The position numbers and the translations under genes were made by a program. Below are positions 8,334 through 17,203 of a stretch of DNA of 64,000 bases, piece after piece. The stretch is taken from contig LR882958.1 of the NCBI GenBank assembly GCA_904830895.1, positions 2,350,001 through 2,414,000 on the forward strand, read 5' to 3'. Origin of the DNA: Planktothrix rubescens CCAP 1459/22. Lineage in GTDB: Bacteria > Cyanobacteriota > Cyanobacteriia > Cyanobacteriales > Microcoleaceae. Under the pieces are notes generated by a model. It did no database searches. It was not told the origin of the DNA and worked only from the letters and a program-made list of their open reading frames with translations. Each line of letters starts with the position of its first letter. Within the stretch, counting starts at the first letter, position 1.

Positions 8334-10745
8334 ATGACCAATTCCAGCCCTATTAACAATATTCCTGAGTCTACTTGGAGTCGCCCCATTGGTTTAGGGT
8401 GGGAAAAACCCTATACCGTCCGCTACGCAAGTAATTTAGATGATGGCCCTTGGCACGGAATGCCTTTAGGGGGGTTGGGTGCGGGTTGCATTGGACGCTC
8501 CTCCAGGGGAGATTTTAACCTTTGGCATTTGGACGGGGGAGAACATATTTTTCAGACACTTCCGGCTTGTCAATTTAGCATTTATGAAGAAATAAACGGT
8601 CAGAAAAAAGCCTATGCTTTATCAACAGAATCCCCGGAAGATGGTAGTTTATCGGAATGGAATTGGTATTCAAATCAACCAGAAAATGGAACCTATCATG
8701 CCCTATATCCTCGCAGTTGGTTTGTTTATGAAAATGTCTTTTCCGCCCAATTAACTTGTGAACAATTTTCTCCAGTTTGGGCAAAAAACTATCAAGAAAG
8801 TAGTTATCCGATCGCAATTTTTGAATGGACTGCCCATAACCCAACAGATGAACCAATTACATTAAGTATATTATTAACTTGGGAAAATACAATTGGCTGG
8901 TTTACTAATAGTTTAGCCAGTCCAGAAGTGAAAGTTAGAGACGATGGAAGTCCAGTTTATGAATATCAACCTAATTGGGGAAAAAGTGCCGGAAGTATTA
9001 ATAGATTAGTCGAAGACTTTCATCGTATTGGCTGTTTAATGACCCGCCCTAGTGTCAATGAAGATGTGCAGGAAGGAGACGGACAAATTGCGATCGCAAC
9101 TATTACAAATCCGGCGGTTGAAGTATATTATCAAACCCGTTGGAACCCAATAGGAAATGGGGAAGATATTTGGCAATGTTTCTCAGAAGATGGTACACTT
9201 TTAGACCAAGAAAGTGATCAACCCGCCAAGGTCGGTGAACGAATTGCGGTGGCTTTGGCGGTTAAATTTACGATTAGACCAGGGAAAACCAGAAAGATTC
9301 CCTTTTATTTAGCTTGGGATTTACCAATTACTGAATTCGCATCGGGAATTAATTATTATCGTCGTTATACTGACTTTTTTGGTCGTAATGGTCATAATGC
9401 TTGGTCAATGATTCGCACTGCAATGAAACATTCTGACACCTGGCGAGAACATATTCAAGCATGGCAAAACCCAATTTTACAGCGTCAAGATTTACCGAGT
9501 TGGTTTAAAATGGCACTGTTTAATGAGTTATATTTACTCACCGATGGGGGAGCAATTTGGAGTGCTGCGGATGAACGTGATCCTATCGGTCAATTTGGGG
9601 TTTTAGAATGTTTAGATTATCGCTGGTATGAAAGTTTAGATGTGCGGTTATATGGATCATTTTCTCTATTAATGTTATGGCCGGAGTTAGAAAAATCCAT
9701 ATTAATTGCCTATTCTCGCGCAGTTTCTCAAGGAGATAATACTCCCCGAATAATTGGTTATAATCAGGCTTCAGCTATTAGAAAAGCCGTGGGTGCAACC
9801 CCCCATGATTTAGGCGCACCGAATGAACATCCCTGGGAGAAAACTAACTATACCAGTTATCAAGATTGTAATTTATGGAAGGATTTACCCTGTGATTTTG
9901 TCCTGCAAGTTTACCGAGATTTTCTATTGACAGGTGCAACGGATTATGAGTTTTTAAAAGATTGTTGGTCAGCGATGGTTGAAACCATCAATTATCTGAA
10001 AACTTTTGATCTTGATCAAGATTCTATTCCTGAGAATAGTGGCGCACCGGATCAAACTTTTGATGATTGGAAATTACAGGGAATTAGTGCCTATTGTGGA
10101 GGCTTATGGTTAGCCGCGTTAGAAGCGATGATTGCCATGGGAACACTGTTAGAAAAAGAAACCGTTACACCCCATCCTAATACGGTAATTCCCCTGTATC
10201 AAACATGGTTAGAAACCGCTAAACCTCTATATCAAAAAACCCTTTGGAATGGTCAATATTATCGTTTAGATAGTGGTAGCGGTTCCGATGTAGTAATGAC
10301 GGATCAATTATGTGGTCAATTCTATGCTAAACTATTAGAATTGCCGGATATTGTTCCCCTAGATTGTACAATTTCGGCTTTAAAAACCGTTTATGATTCC
10401 TGTTTTAAAAAGTTTCATAATGGACAATTTGGAGCCGCCAATGGTGTCAGACCCAATGGAGAAGCAGTTAACCCGAAAGATACTCACCCCTTAGAAGTTT
10501 GGACAGGAATTAATTTTGGTTTAGCCGCCTTTTTCTTGCAAATGGGTATGAAAGCCGAAGCCTTAGAATTAACCGAAGTTGTGGTTAAACAAATCTATGA
10601 AAATGGCTTACAATTTCGCACACCAGAAGCAATTACCGCCGCCGGAACTTTCCGCGCTAGTCACTATTTAAGGGCGATGGCAATTTGGGCAATTTATTAT
10701 CAATATAACAATCCTAAAAACCGTAACCTTAATACCAAAATATGA
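8334..10745 (+). CDS. GH116 family beta-glucosidase / GBA2-like glucosylceramidase
   Basis: 803 aa. The N-terminal GBA2 N-domain begins around PWHGMPLGGLGAGCIGRSSRGDF; the C-terminal alpha/alpha barrel contains FGVLECLDYRWY then LMLWPELE, and GAPDQTFDDW then AYCGGLWLAALEAM. By comparison with human GBA2 and the Thermoanaerobacterium GH116 enzyme, Glu425 is the predicted nucleophile and Asp573 the predicted acid/base. No signal peptide is visible, so it is probably cytosolic. Family members hydrolyse beta-glucosides, including glucosylceramide; in cyanobacteria glucosylated lipids or oligosaccharides are plausible substrates, which is inference. An ABC exporter gene follows after 32 nt on the same strand, possibly co-transcribed. 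Confidence 0.9.
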   Translation: MTNSSPINNIPESTWSRPIGLGWEKPYTVRYASNLDDGPWHGMPLGGLGAGCIGRSSRGDFNLWHLDGGEHIFQTLPACQFSIYEEINGQKKAYALSTESPEDGSLSEWNWYSNQPENGTYHALYPRSWFVYENVFSAQLTCEQFSPVWAKNYQESSYPIAIFEWTAHNPTDEPITLSILLTWENTIGWFTNSLASPEVKVRDDGSPVYEYQPNWGKSAGSINRLVEDFHRIGCLMTRPSVNEDVQEGDGQIAIATITNPAVEVYYQTRWNPIGNGEDIWQCFSEDGTLLDQESDQPAKVGERIAVALAVKFTIRPGKTRKIPFYLAWDLPITEFASGINYYRRYTDFFGRNGHNAWSMIRTAMKHSDTWREHIQAWQNPILQRQDLPSWFKMALFNELYLLTDGGAIWSAADERDPIGQFGVLECLDYRWYESLDVRLYGSFSLLMLWPELEKSILIAYSRAVSQGDNTPRIIGYNQASAIRKAVGATPHDLGAPNEHPWEKTNYTSYQDCNLWKDLPCDFVLQVYRDFLLTGATDYEFLKDCWSAMVETINYLKTFDLDQDSIPENSGAPDQTFDDWKLQGISAYCGGLWLAALEAMIAMGTLLEKETVTPHPNTVIPLYQTWLETAKPLYQKTLWNGQYYRLDSGSGSDVVMTDQLCGQFYAKLLELPDIVPLDCTISALKTVYDSCFKKFHNGQFGAANGVRPNGEAVNPKDTHPLEVWTGINFGLAAFFLQMGMKAEALELTEVVVKQIYENGLQFRTPEAITAAGTFRASHYLRAMAIWAIYYQYNNPKNRNLNTKI

Positions 10746-10777
10746 TAAGTTAAAAAAAGTATTTTGGCGATCGCAAC

Positions 10778-12538
10778 TTGAAACAAAAACAACCCTCTAG
10801 TTACAAAAAATTAATTCCCTATATTCGTACCCAAGGACAAACTATTACTAAAGCCTTGGTTTGTACGGTTGCATTTACCGTATTTTGGCCGTTATTAGCC
10901 TGGTTAGCCGGACAAATGGCGGGTTATATTGGTCGGGGAGATGTGAACGCTATTGCTCAATTAGCGGGGGTGGCGGCGGTTGTTTTCCTTGTCCGAGGAA
11001 CGGTACAATACGGTCAAGATACCTTGATGGCAAAAGCTGCTTTAACGATTGTTTTAGAATTAAGAAAACAGGTATATCGTCATTTACAACGGCTGAATAT
11101 TGGGTATTTTGAAACTGCCAAAACTGGAGATCTCGCCTATCGTCTTACGGAAGATATTGATAGAATTGGGGAAGTAATTAATAAATTTTTCCATCAATTT
11201 ATTCCCTGTATCCTGCAATTAATTGTAGTTTTGGGATATATGATTTATCTTAACTGGCAATTAACTTTAGCTACTTTAATTATAGCCCCATTTATGGCGG
11301 TATTAATTGGTTGGTTTGGCGAAAAATTATTAACTTTTACTCGCCATAGTCAAAACCGAGTTTCTAATTTAGCCTCTTTATTAACAGAAGTCTTTAGTGG
11401 TATTCGCTTAGTCCAGGCATTTGCCGCCGAGGAGTATGAAATTAATCGCTTTAGTTTAGAAGCCGAACAAAACCGCAAAGCAAAATATTTAGCTGAACAA
11501 ATTAAGGCTTTACAATTTGTGGTTGTTGGCTTTTTAGAAGCTATGAGTGTGATTTTATTATTCTTTTTGGGGGGATGGCAAATTTCCCAGGGGAATTTAA
11601 CTGGGGGTGGATTTATTAGTTATGTAGCGGCGGTGGCATTATTAATCGATCCCATATCATTAACTACCAGTAATTATAGTGATTTTAAACAGGGTCAGGC
11701 TTCGTGCGATCGCATTTTTGAACTGTTAGATGTACAACCAACGGTTGTGGAAAAACCCCATGCTTTTATTCTACCCCATGTCACCGGAAAAGTTGAATAT
11801 GCTAACGTTAGTTTTACCTATCCTAAAACCGATTTTTCCCAAAGCCAGGAAGATAATAAACCCGTTTTAGAAAATTTGAACCTATTAGTTAAATCTGGGG
11901 AAATGGTGGCCTTAGTGGGGCCGTCAGGGGCCGGAAAAACCACCTTAGTTACCCTGTTACCCCGATTTTATGACCGTCAATCAGGAACGATTAAAATTGA
12001 TGATATTGATATTCAGGATGTCACCTTAAAAAGCCTACGGCGACAAATTGGAATTGTCCCCCAAGATATTACTTTATTCTCAGGAACTATCGCTCAAAAT
12101 ATTGCCTTTGGTCAATCCTATTATGAATTAAAAGATGTAGAAATTGCGGCAAAAATTGCTAATGCCCATGCCTTTATTATGCAGTTTCCTAATGGATATC
12201 AAACCCTAGTTGGGGAACGTGGCGTTAATTTATCGGGGGGACAACGACAAAGAATTGCGATCGCCAGGGCCGTATTATTAGACCCTAGAATTTTAATTTT
12301 AGATGAAGCCACATCCGCCTTAGATTCCGAGTCAGAAGCCCTAGTTCAAGAAGCCTTAGAACGATTAATGCAGGATCGAACGGTGTTTATTATTGCCCAC
12401 CGTTTAGCCACAGTCAGACGGGCAACTAGGATTTTAGTATTAGAACAGGGTAAAATTGTGGAATCAGGAACCCATCAAGAACTCTTAGAAAAAGGCGATC
12501 GCTATGCTCAATTTTATGCTCAACAATTTAATACCTAA
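10778..12538 (+). CDS. ABC exporter, fused permease and ATPase
   Basis: 586 aa half-transporter of the type I exporter (MsbA/HepA-like) class. Six membrane helices occupy about residues 20-300, followed by the nucleotide-binding domain: Walker A GPSGAGKTT, Q-loop IVPQDITLFSGT, signature LSGGQRQRIAIARAV, Walker B ILILDEATSALD, H-loop IIAHRLATV. The start is TTG at 10778, directly after a GCGATCGC octamer. It works as a homodimer or heterodimer in the plasma membrane. Substrate unknown; the close GH116 gene upstream hints at a glycolipid or saccharide, but this is weak inference. Confidence 0.92.
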   Translation: MKQKQPSSYKKLIPYIRTQGQTITKALVCTVAFTVFWPLLAWLAGQMAGYIGRGDVNAIAQLAGVAAVVFLVRGTVQYGQDTLMAKAALTIVLELRKQVYRHLQRLNIGYFETAKTGDLAYRLTEDIDRIGEVINKFFHQFIPCILQLIVVLGYMIYLNWQLTLATLIIAPFMAVLIGWFGEKLLTFTRHSQNRVSNLASLLTEVFSGIRLVQAFAAEEYEINRFSLEAEQNRKAKYLAEQIKALQFVVVGFLEAMSVILLFFLGGWQISQGNLTGGGFISYVAAVALLIDPISLTTSNYSDFKQGQASCDRIFELLDVQPTVVEKPHAFILPHVTGKVEYANVSFTYPKTDFSQSQEDNKPVLENLNLLVKSGEMVALVGPSGAGKTTLVTLLPRFYDRQSGTIKIDDIDIQDVTLKSLRRQIGIVPQDITLFSGTIAQNIAFGQSYYELKDVEIAAKIANAHAFIMQFPNGYQTLVGERGVNLSGGQRQRIAIARAVLLDPRILILDEATSALDSESEALVQEALERLMQDRTVFIIAHRLATVRRATRILVLEQGKIVESGTHQELLEKGDRYAQFYAQQFNT

Positions 12539-12608
12539 AAATAGCCAAATTTAAAATTGTCCTAATTAAAAAACACAGTTATTTTTAGTTAAAAAAAGGG
12601 AGATAGTA

Positions 12609-13007
12609 ATGGAATTAAACCCGTCACCGGATGATGCAAATTTTAAGCGTCAAGTCCAAAAAATGCACCAAATTACCGTTTACAGCCGATGGGTGGTAAT
12701 TGGACTTTTGTGGGTAATAGTTGCACCATTGAGTTTGTGGGGATTGCGGGAAGAAATTGCCCTTTTGCAAAACTATTTTACTTGGTCTGCGGTTCGCTAT
12801 GGTTTAGCTTATAACCGTTTTGCAGCCGTTGGTTTAGGGTTGTGTCTCGGTACAACAACAGCCACATTAGTTTGGCATAGTCGTAACATTTTATTCGGGG
12901 TTTCTCCCGCCTATCAAAAACGTTTAGAACAGCAGATTTTTAAAATATTGAAACAGGGGCCCAGTCATCCGCTTTGGAAGTGGATTATGGTGACAGAGAA
13001 TCACTAA
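12609..13007 (+). CDS. Conserved hypothetical membrane protein
   Basis: 132 aa with two predicted membrane helices (about 27-47, VVIGLLWVIVAPLSLWGL, and about 70-90, FAAVGLGLCLGTTTATLVW) and a basic C-terminal tail. An AGGGAG site lies just upstream of the ATG (12597-12602). It is 70 nt downstream of the ABC exporter gene on the same strand and may share its transcript. I do not recognise the family. Confidence 0.65.
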   Translation: MELNPSPDDANFKRQVQKMHQITVYSRWVVIGLLWVIVAPLSLWGLREEIALLQNYFTWSAVRYGLAYNRFAAVGLGLCLGTTTATLVWHSRNILFGVSPAYQKRLEQQIFKILKQGPSHPLWKWIMVTENH

Positions 13008-13047
13008 TCGCCTCTGTATCAAATTAAATTAGTAATTTCTATTCCCT

Positions 13048-13587
13048 TTATTTCAAACTTTGAACTAACCAGTTAAACTTCGCTTGAGCCAAGGCTAGAA
13101 ATTCCTGTGTTTGTGAACTTAATTCATCGGGTTCTGGTTCATATTCCATCAGATCTTCGTAACCCAAACGCCGAATTGTTCCTCGCATCCGACTAGCTAA
13201 ACACAGGGATAAACCTTGATAAAATCGGGCAGCAAATTTAGCATCACTGTGTATTTTACTATTAAGTTCAAATCGAGAAATTGCTAAAACCTGAGTCGTT
13301 TCTATGGCTTTAACCGTTGCCAAAGGAGGCCGACTATCAATAAAAGAAATTTCTCCCACCACTTCCCCCTTTGTAATTTGGGCTAATTCTCGATCTTCAT
13401 TTGTACCGATCACCACACTTAATAATCCACTTAATACAAAATATAACGCATTAATTGGGCGGCTTTCATAAATTAGCCTTTCTCCGGGGGGGATTGTTTC
13501 TACCTTTGCTTTATGGACAACCCAGTGTAGATCATCATTGCTTAATCCACCGATAAGAAACAGTGCTTTTTCTGTTTTATGAGTCAT
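13048..13587 (-). CDS. Cyclic nucleotide-binding-fold (Crp-like sensor) protein without DNA-binding domain
   Basis: 179 aa consisting of one cNMP-binding beta-roll plus a C-terminal helix: ETIPPGERLIYESRP, ALYFVLSGLLSVVIG, GEVVGEISFIDSRPPLATVKA. There is no helix-turn-helix. The phosphate-binding cassette has GEISF, but the Arg that normally contacts the cyclic phosphate (PRAAT in CRP/PKA) is replaced: RPPLAT. It may therefore not bind cNMP in the usual way. A clear paralogue with the same features lies at 55070-55588. Confidence 0.8.
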   Translation of the reverse strand: MTHKTEKALFLIGGLSNDDLHWVVHKAKVETIPPGERLIYESRPINALYFVLSGLLSVVIGTNEDRELAQITKGEVVGEISFIDSRPPLATVKAIETTQVLAISRFELNSKIHSDAKFAARFYQGLSLCLASRMRGTIRRLGYEDLMEYEPEPDELSSQTQEFLALAQAKFNWLVQSLK

Positions 13588-13741
13588 TTTTTAATGATAT
13601 TTTTAGTAACTTTTATGGAGTAAATACAACCCGTTTTTTCTGAGCAAATTCTATTATAATCTTAGATTAGAGTTTTGTCTAAACTTTAATCGGAATTGTC
13701 AAAGATTAGTTTTCCCCTTTTGTTGTACCAATTCACATTCC

Positions 13742-15226
13742 ATGAAAAATAGTGATTCCTCGGATAAATTGCCATCGACCGATCCCCCGAATGGGCAACC
13801 CTTACCCTCGATTAACATATTAACCATGTTTCGGTTAGGTCTGTTTCAAATGGGGTTAGGGATTATGTCTTTGTTGACCCTGGGGGTGATTAATCGGATT
13901 ATGATTGATGAGTTAAAAGTTCCAGCATTGGTAGCGGCGGGAGCGATCGCTATGCACCAATTTGTTTCCCCGGCTAGGGTATGGTTTGGTCAGATGTCCG
14001 ATGCTAAACCGTTATGGGGATATCATCGCAGTAGCTATGTTTGGATTGGGTTAATTTTATTTACCAGTATGGCATTTGTAGCCCTACAAATAGTTTGGCC
14101 ATTAGGTGCTAGTATTCAAAGCAATGGATTCAATGGAATTGCCTATTTGTGGGCGGGTTTATTAGCATTAATTTTTGCTGGATATGGTTTAGCTTTAAGT
14201 GCAAGTTCCACCCCCTTTACGGCCCTATTATTTGATATTTCCGATGAAAATAATCGTTCTAAATTAGTCAGTATTGTTTGGTCAATGCTGATGGTGGGAA
14301 TTGTAATTGGAGCAATTATTAGTTCTAAAATTCTCCATCGTCCCGAACTCTGTGGTGCAGATCTTTTAGTTGATAATCCCATCGCCACATCAACAACTAC
14401 AAATTTACCCCAATTACAAGCCTCTGTTAATCTGTTATTTATTATTATCCCATTAATAGTAATCGGTTTATCTTTTCTGGCAACAATTGGTATTGAACGC
14501 AAATTTTCTCGCTACAAATTGCGCTCAAAAATGGTTGAAAGGGAAGATCAAATTACCTTTGGTCGCGCCATTAAAGTTCTCACCGCCAGCCGACAAACAG
14601 GATTATTTTTTAGCTTTTTATTGGTGATGACTATTAGTTTATTTATGCAGGATGCTGTATTAGAACCTTATGGCGGTGAAGTGTTTGGAATGTGTGTCTC
14701 TGAAACCACCAAATTAAATGCGTTTTTTGGCATCGGAACTTTAATCGGAATTGCTACAACCGGATTTTTAATTATTCCCCGGATCGGTAAAAAAAATACC
14801 GTCAAAATCGGCTGTATTGGAGTCGCAATTTGTTTATTATTCTTTATAATAGCAGGTTTTTATGCTAATGCTGGATTATTGAAAGGAGCGTTATTATTGT
14901 TTGGTTTAAATTCGGGGATTTTGACAGCAGGAGCGATTAATTTAATGTTAGATTTAACCTTAGCTGAAACTGCCGGAACCTTTATTGGAGCCTGGGGTTT
15001 AGCACAAGCCATGGCGCGGGGATTAGCCACGGTTTTAGGGGGGGCAATTTTAGATTTAGGACGGGCAATTTTTCAGGTTCCTTTCCTCGCTTATGGTTCG
15101 GTTTTTGCCGTACAAGCTGTTGGCATGATTCTAGCAATTGTATTATTAAATCGTGTAAATATTCGAGAATTTAACGAAACAGCCAGACAAGCGATCGCCA
15201 ATGTTTTAGAACAAGAACTAGATTAA
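13742..15226 (+). CDS. PucC/LhaA/BCH-type MFS family protein
   Basis: 494 aa, about 12 membrane helices. The N-terminal stretch FRLGLFQMGLGIMSLLTLGV, then MIDELKVPALVAAGAIAMHQ and ARVWFGQMSDAKPL and GYHRSSYVWIG, is characteristic of the BCH2/PucC/LhaA family, members of which assist assembly of light-harvesting or photosystem complexes or handle chlorophyll precursors. In cyanobacteria several paralogues exist and their individual roles are uncertain, so no symbol is given. A TATTATAAT sequence at about 13651-13659 could be a -10 element, without an obvious -35. Confidence 0.85.
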   Translation: MKNSDSSDKLPSTDPPNGQPLPSINILTMFRLGLFQMGLGIMSLLTLGVINRIMIDELKVPALVAAGAIAMHQFVSPARVWFGQMSDAKPLWGYHRSSYVWIGLILFTSMAFVALQIVWPLGASIQSNGFNGIAYLWAGLLALIFAGYGLALSASSTPFTALLFDISDENNRSKLVSIVWSMLMVGIVIGAIISSKILHRPELCGADLLVDNPIATSTTTNLPQLQASVNLLFIIIPLIVIGLSFLATIGIERKFSRYKLRSKMVEREDQITFGRAIKVLTASRQTGLFFSFLLVMTISLFMQDAVLEPYGGEVFGMCVSETTKLNAFFGIGTLIGIATTGFLIIPRIGKKNTVKIGCIGVAICLLFFIIAGFYANAGLLKGALLLFGLNSGILTAGAINLMLDLTLAETAGTFIGAWGLAQAMARGLATVLGGAILDLGRAIFQVPFLAYGSVFAVQAVGMILAIVLLNRVNIREFNETARQAIANVLEQELD

Positions 15227-15228
15227 TT

Positions 15229-15256
15229 GTAGAGACGTGCCATGGCACGTCTCTAC
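15229..15256. repeat. 28-bp perfect palindrome (dispersed repeat)
   Basis: Starts GTAGAGACGTGCC and is exactly self-complementary around CATG. It lies between two convergent genes, so it could also stop transcription as a hairpin, but there is no T-run. Related copies lie at 44315-44341 and, decayed, at 47328-47356. Confidence 0.85.
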
Positions 15257-15262
15257 TGATTA

Positions 15263-16012
15263 TCACCATAATCCTCGCACGGGTTTCTCCCCTCCTACGG
15301 GGCGACAATTACCATAGAGAACTTTACAAACATCGTTAATTTTATCTTGATGGAGCAGGGGAGTTTTAAACCCTTGGAATAATGGCCCTGTAATGATCAT
15401 CTCATATTCTTGTTTCGTCATTTTTTCAATAGAAATTTGAGACAAGGTTAAATCAGGGGTTAAACTGGAAACTTTTTGTCCGGCTTCAATTGTGAGCGGG
15501 TTAGGATTATTTAGATCATTTTTTGATAATAATTTAATTTTACCTTCTAAAACCTGAATTGTCCCGGTTGTAACATTGGTTTGGTTATTTTTATCAACAT
15601 TTAACACATAAGTTGTACCTTGAACTCCCGTGGCAAATCCTAAGATACAACCATTAGCAGGGCCAGAAGCAATGAAAACCCCTGCTTGGATTTCCGCACA
15701 TTGACCAACCGTAATCTTAGAATTTTCTGCCATTCTGCCATTAGCACCTGTGTTAAAATCAATTTGAGCGCGAGCTTGTTCGGTTCTAATTTCCTGTCCT
15801 AATGTCGCTTTTTCCGTGACTTCAGCCACTTGATTTTCAATAAATACTTGATTATTATTACCAATAATATCAGTCAAAGTAGCAAGATTAATTTGTGCCA
15901 AAGCCGGAAAATTAACTAAAGACAGTCCCCCAATTAAACCCAAAACTTTGCTTAGGTTTAAAAGTCTATCCTGACAATTAACTTCCGGTTTTAAATTTAA
16001 CTTAAACTTCAT
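15263..16012 (-). CDS. FecR-domain exported protein
   Basis: 249 aa. A signal peptide ends near FPALAQINL. The FecR domain follows: VAEVTEKATLGQEIRTEQ, ARAQIDFNTGANGRMAENS, QGTTYVLNVDKNNQTNVTTG, IQVLEGKIKLLS, EAGQKVS. In classic systems FecR is an anti-sigma regulator; in cyanobacteria such FecR-domain proteins are usually stand-alone envelope proteins, and no sigma-factor gene is adjacent. It lies just downstream of the chemosensory operon on the same strand, separated by 33 nt from cheB, so co-transcription is possible. Confidence 0.8.
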   Translation of the reverse strand: MKFKLNLKPEVNCQDRLLNLSKVLGLIGGLSLVNFPALAQINLATLTDIIGNNNQVFIENQVAEVTEKATLGQEIRTEQARAQIDFNTGANGRMAENSKITVGQCAEIQAGVFIASGPANGCILGFATGVQGTTYVLNVDKNNQTNVTTGTIQVLEGKIKLLSKNDLNNPNPLTIEAGQKVSSLTPDLTLSQISIEKMTKQEYEMIITGPLFQGFKTPLLHQDKINDVCKVLYGNCRPVGGEKPVRGLW

Positions 16013-16045
16013 TTTAATAGTCCTTTATTCAAAAATACATTAATC

Positions 16046-17182
16046 TTAGATTAACCCCTTCACCCGATTAAGAATAAAAGGAGCAATATCATTAACCGAT
16101 AGAATATGTTGGGCAGCCCCTAAAGCGATCGCTTCTGCGGGCATTCCAAAGACTACACAACTATCATGATTTTGGGCAATCGTTAACCCACCCTGATCGA
16201 AAATAGCCTTCATTCCATCAGCCCCATCCCGGCCCATTCCGGTTAACAAAACCCCCGCAGCACTGGCTCCATAACAGTCAGCAACAGACTTTAAAGTAGC
16301 TGTCACCGCCGGACGATGACCCGCCAGTGGGGGTGCATTTGAATAGGAAAAACGACCCGTATGGCTAAATTCTAAATGGTATCCGTCTGGGGCAAAATAA
16401 ACCGAGCCCGCCTGGGGAAGTTCACCGACCATGGCGATTTTAATAGATAAATTGCATTCCCCATTTAACCAACTGACTAACCCGGGCAAAAATCCTTCGC
16501 TAATATGCTGAACACAAACAATAGGAACGGGAAAATTACTGGGAAATTGTGTCAAAATTGTATGTAAAGCTTGGGGGCCACCCGTAGAAGCACCAATCCC
16601 CAGAATTTTAATTGTTTGAGAAGATGCACCGAAAAATCTTGAGGGTTCACCTACAACTTTGGAATGGGGTGAGGATAAAAGAGTTTTACTGATCAGTGGA
16701 GGTGAGGTGATCGATAAATGGTTATTACTAACGTTGGGTTGGGATTTACGATGTTTAGTAAAAACTTTGACGCCCGCAAGCACTTTAATTTTTTGAATTA
16801 ATTCCCGTCCGATCAATTCATAATCCGAGGCTAAACCCGTTGTCGGTTTAGGAAACACATCAACAGCCCCAGCATTTAACAGTTGAAAAACATTTTGAGT
16901 ATCATTGGATTGAACCGAAGCACTGATCACCAAAATCGGACGGGGATAAATTGCCATGACTTCTTGGATAAATTCCAGTCCGTTCATTTGGGGCATATGA
17001 AAATCCGTACAAATCACATCCGGTTGGACAGTGGGCACCAATATCAATGCTTCCTTACCGGTTCGAGCCGTTCCTACAACAATTATCTCGGTCGATGTTG
17101 ATAAAATTCGTTTGAGAATAATCAAAGCAACAGCCGAATCTTCAACTAGGACAACTCGAATTGGCATTTTACAGTTAGTCAC
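16046..17182 (-). CDS. cheB: Chemotaxis response regulator protein-glutamate methylesterase CheB
   Basis: 378 aa. An N-terminal receiver (phospho-acceptor Asp60 in VICTDFHMP) is joined by a linker to a C-terminal CheB methylesterase domain with catalytic Ser199 (GIGASTGGPQA), His226 (CVQHISEG) and Asp319 (GMGRDGADGM). It removes methyl groups from, or deamidates, the two receptors of this operon. It is the last gene of the chemosensory cluster, 21 nt after cheA. With no free CheY in the cluster, the CheB and CheA receivers are the only receivers here. Confidence 0.95.
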   Translation of the reverse strand: MTNCKMPIRVVLVEDSAVALIILKRILSTSTEIIVVGTARTGKEALILVPTVQPDVICTDFHMPQMNGLEFIQEVMAIYPRPILVISASVQSNDTQNVFQLLNAGAVDVFPKPTTGLASDYELIGRELIQKIKVLAGVKVFTKHRKSQPNVSNNHLSITSPPLISKTLLSSPHSKVVGEPSRFFGASSQTIKILGIGASTGGPQALHTILTQFPSNFPVPIVCVQHISEGFLPGLVSWLNGECNLSIKIAMVGELPQAGSVYFAPDGYHLEFSHTGRFSYSNAPPLAGHRPAVTATLKSVADCYGASAAGVLLTGMGRDGADGMKAIFDQGGLTIAQNHDSCVVFGMPAEAIALGAAQHILSVNDIAPFILNRVKGLI

Positions 17183-17203
17183 TGATTAGATAGATATTCC
17201 TAA

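Noticed and set aside
15263-16012. FecR as part of a sigma/anti-sigma signalling pair
   Set aside because: No ECF sigma or TonB receptor gene is adjacent; exported FecR-domain protein is the safer reading.
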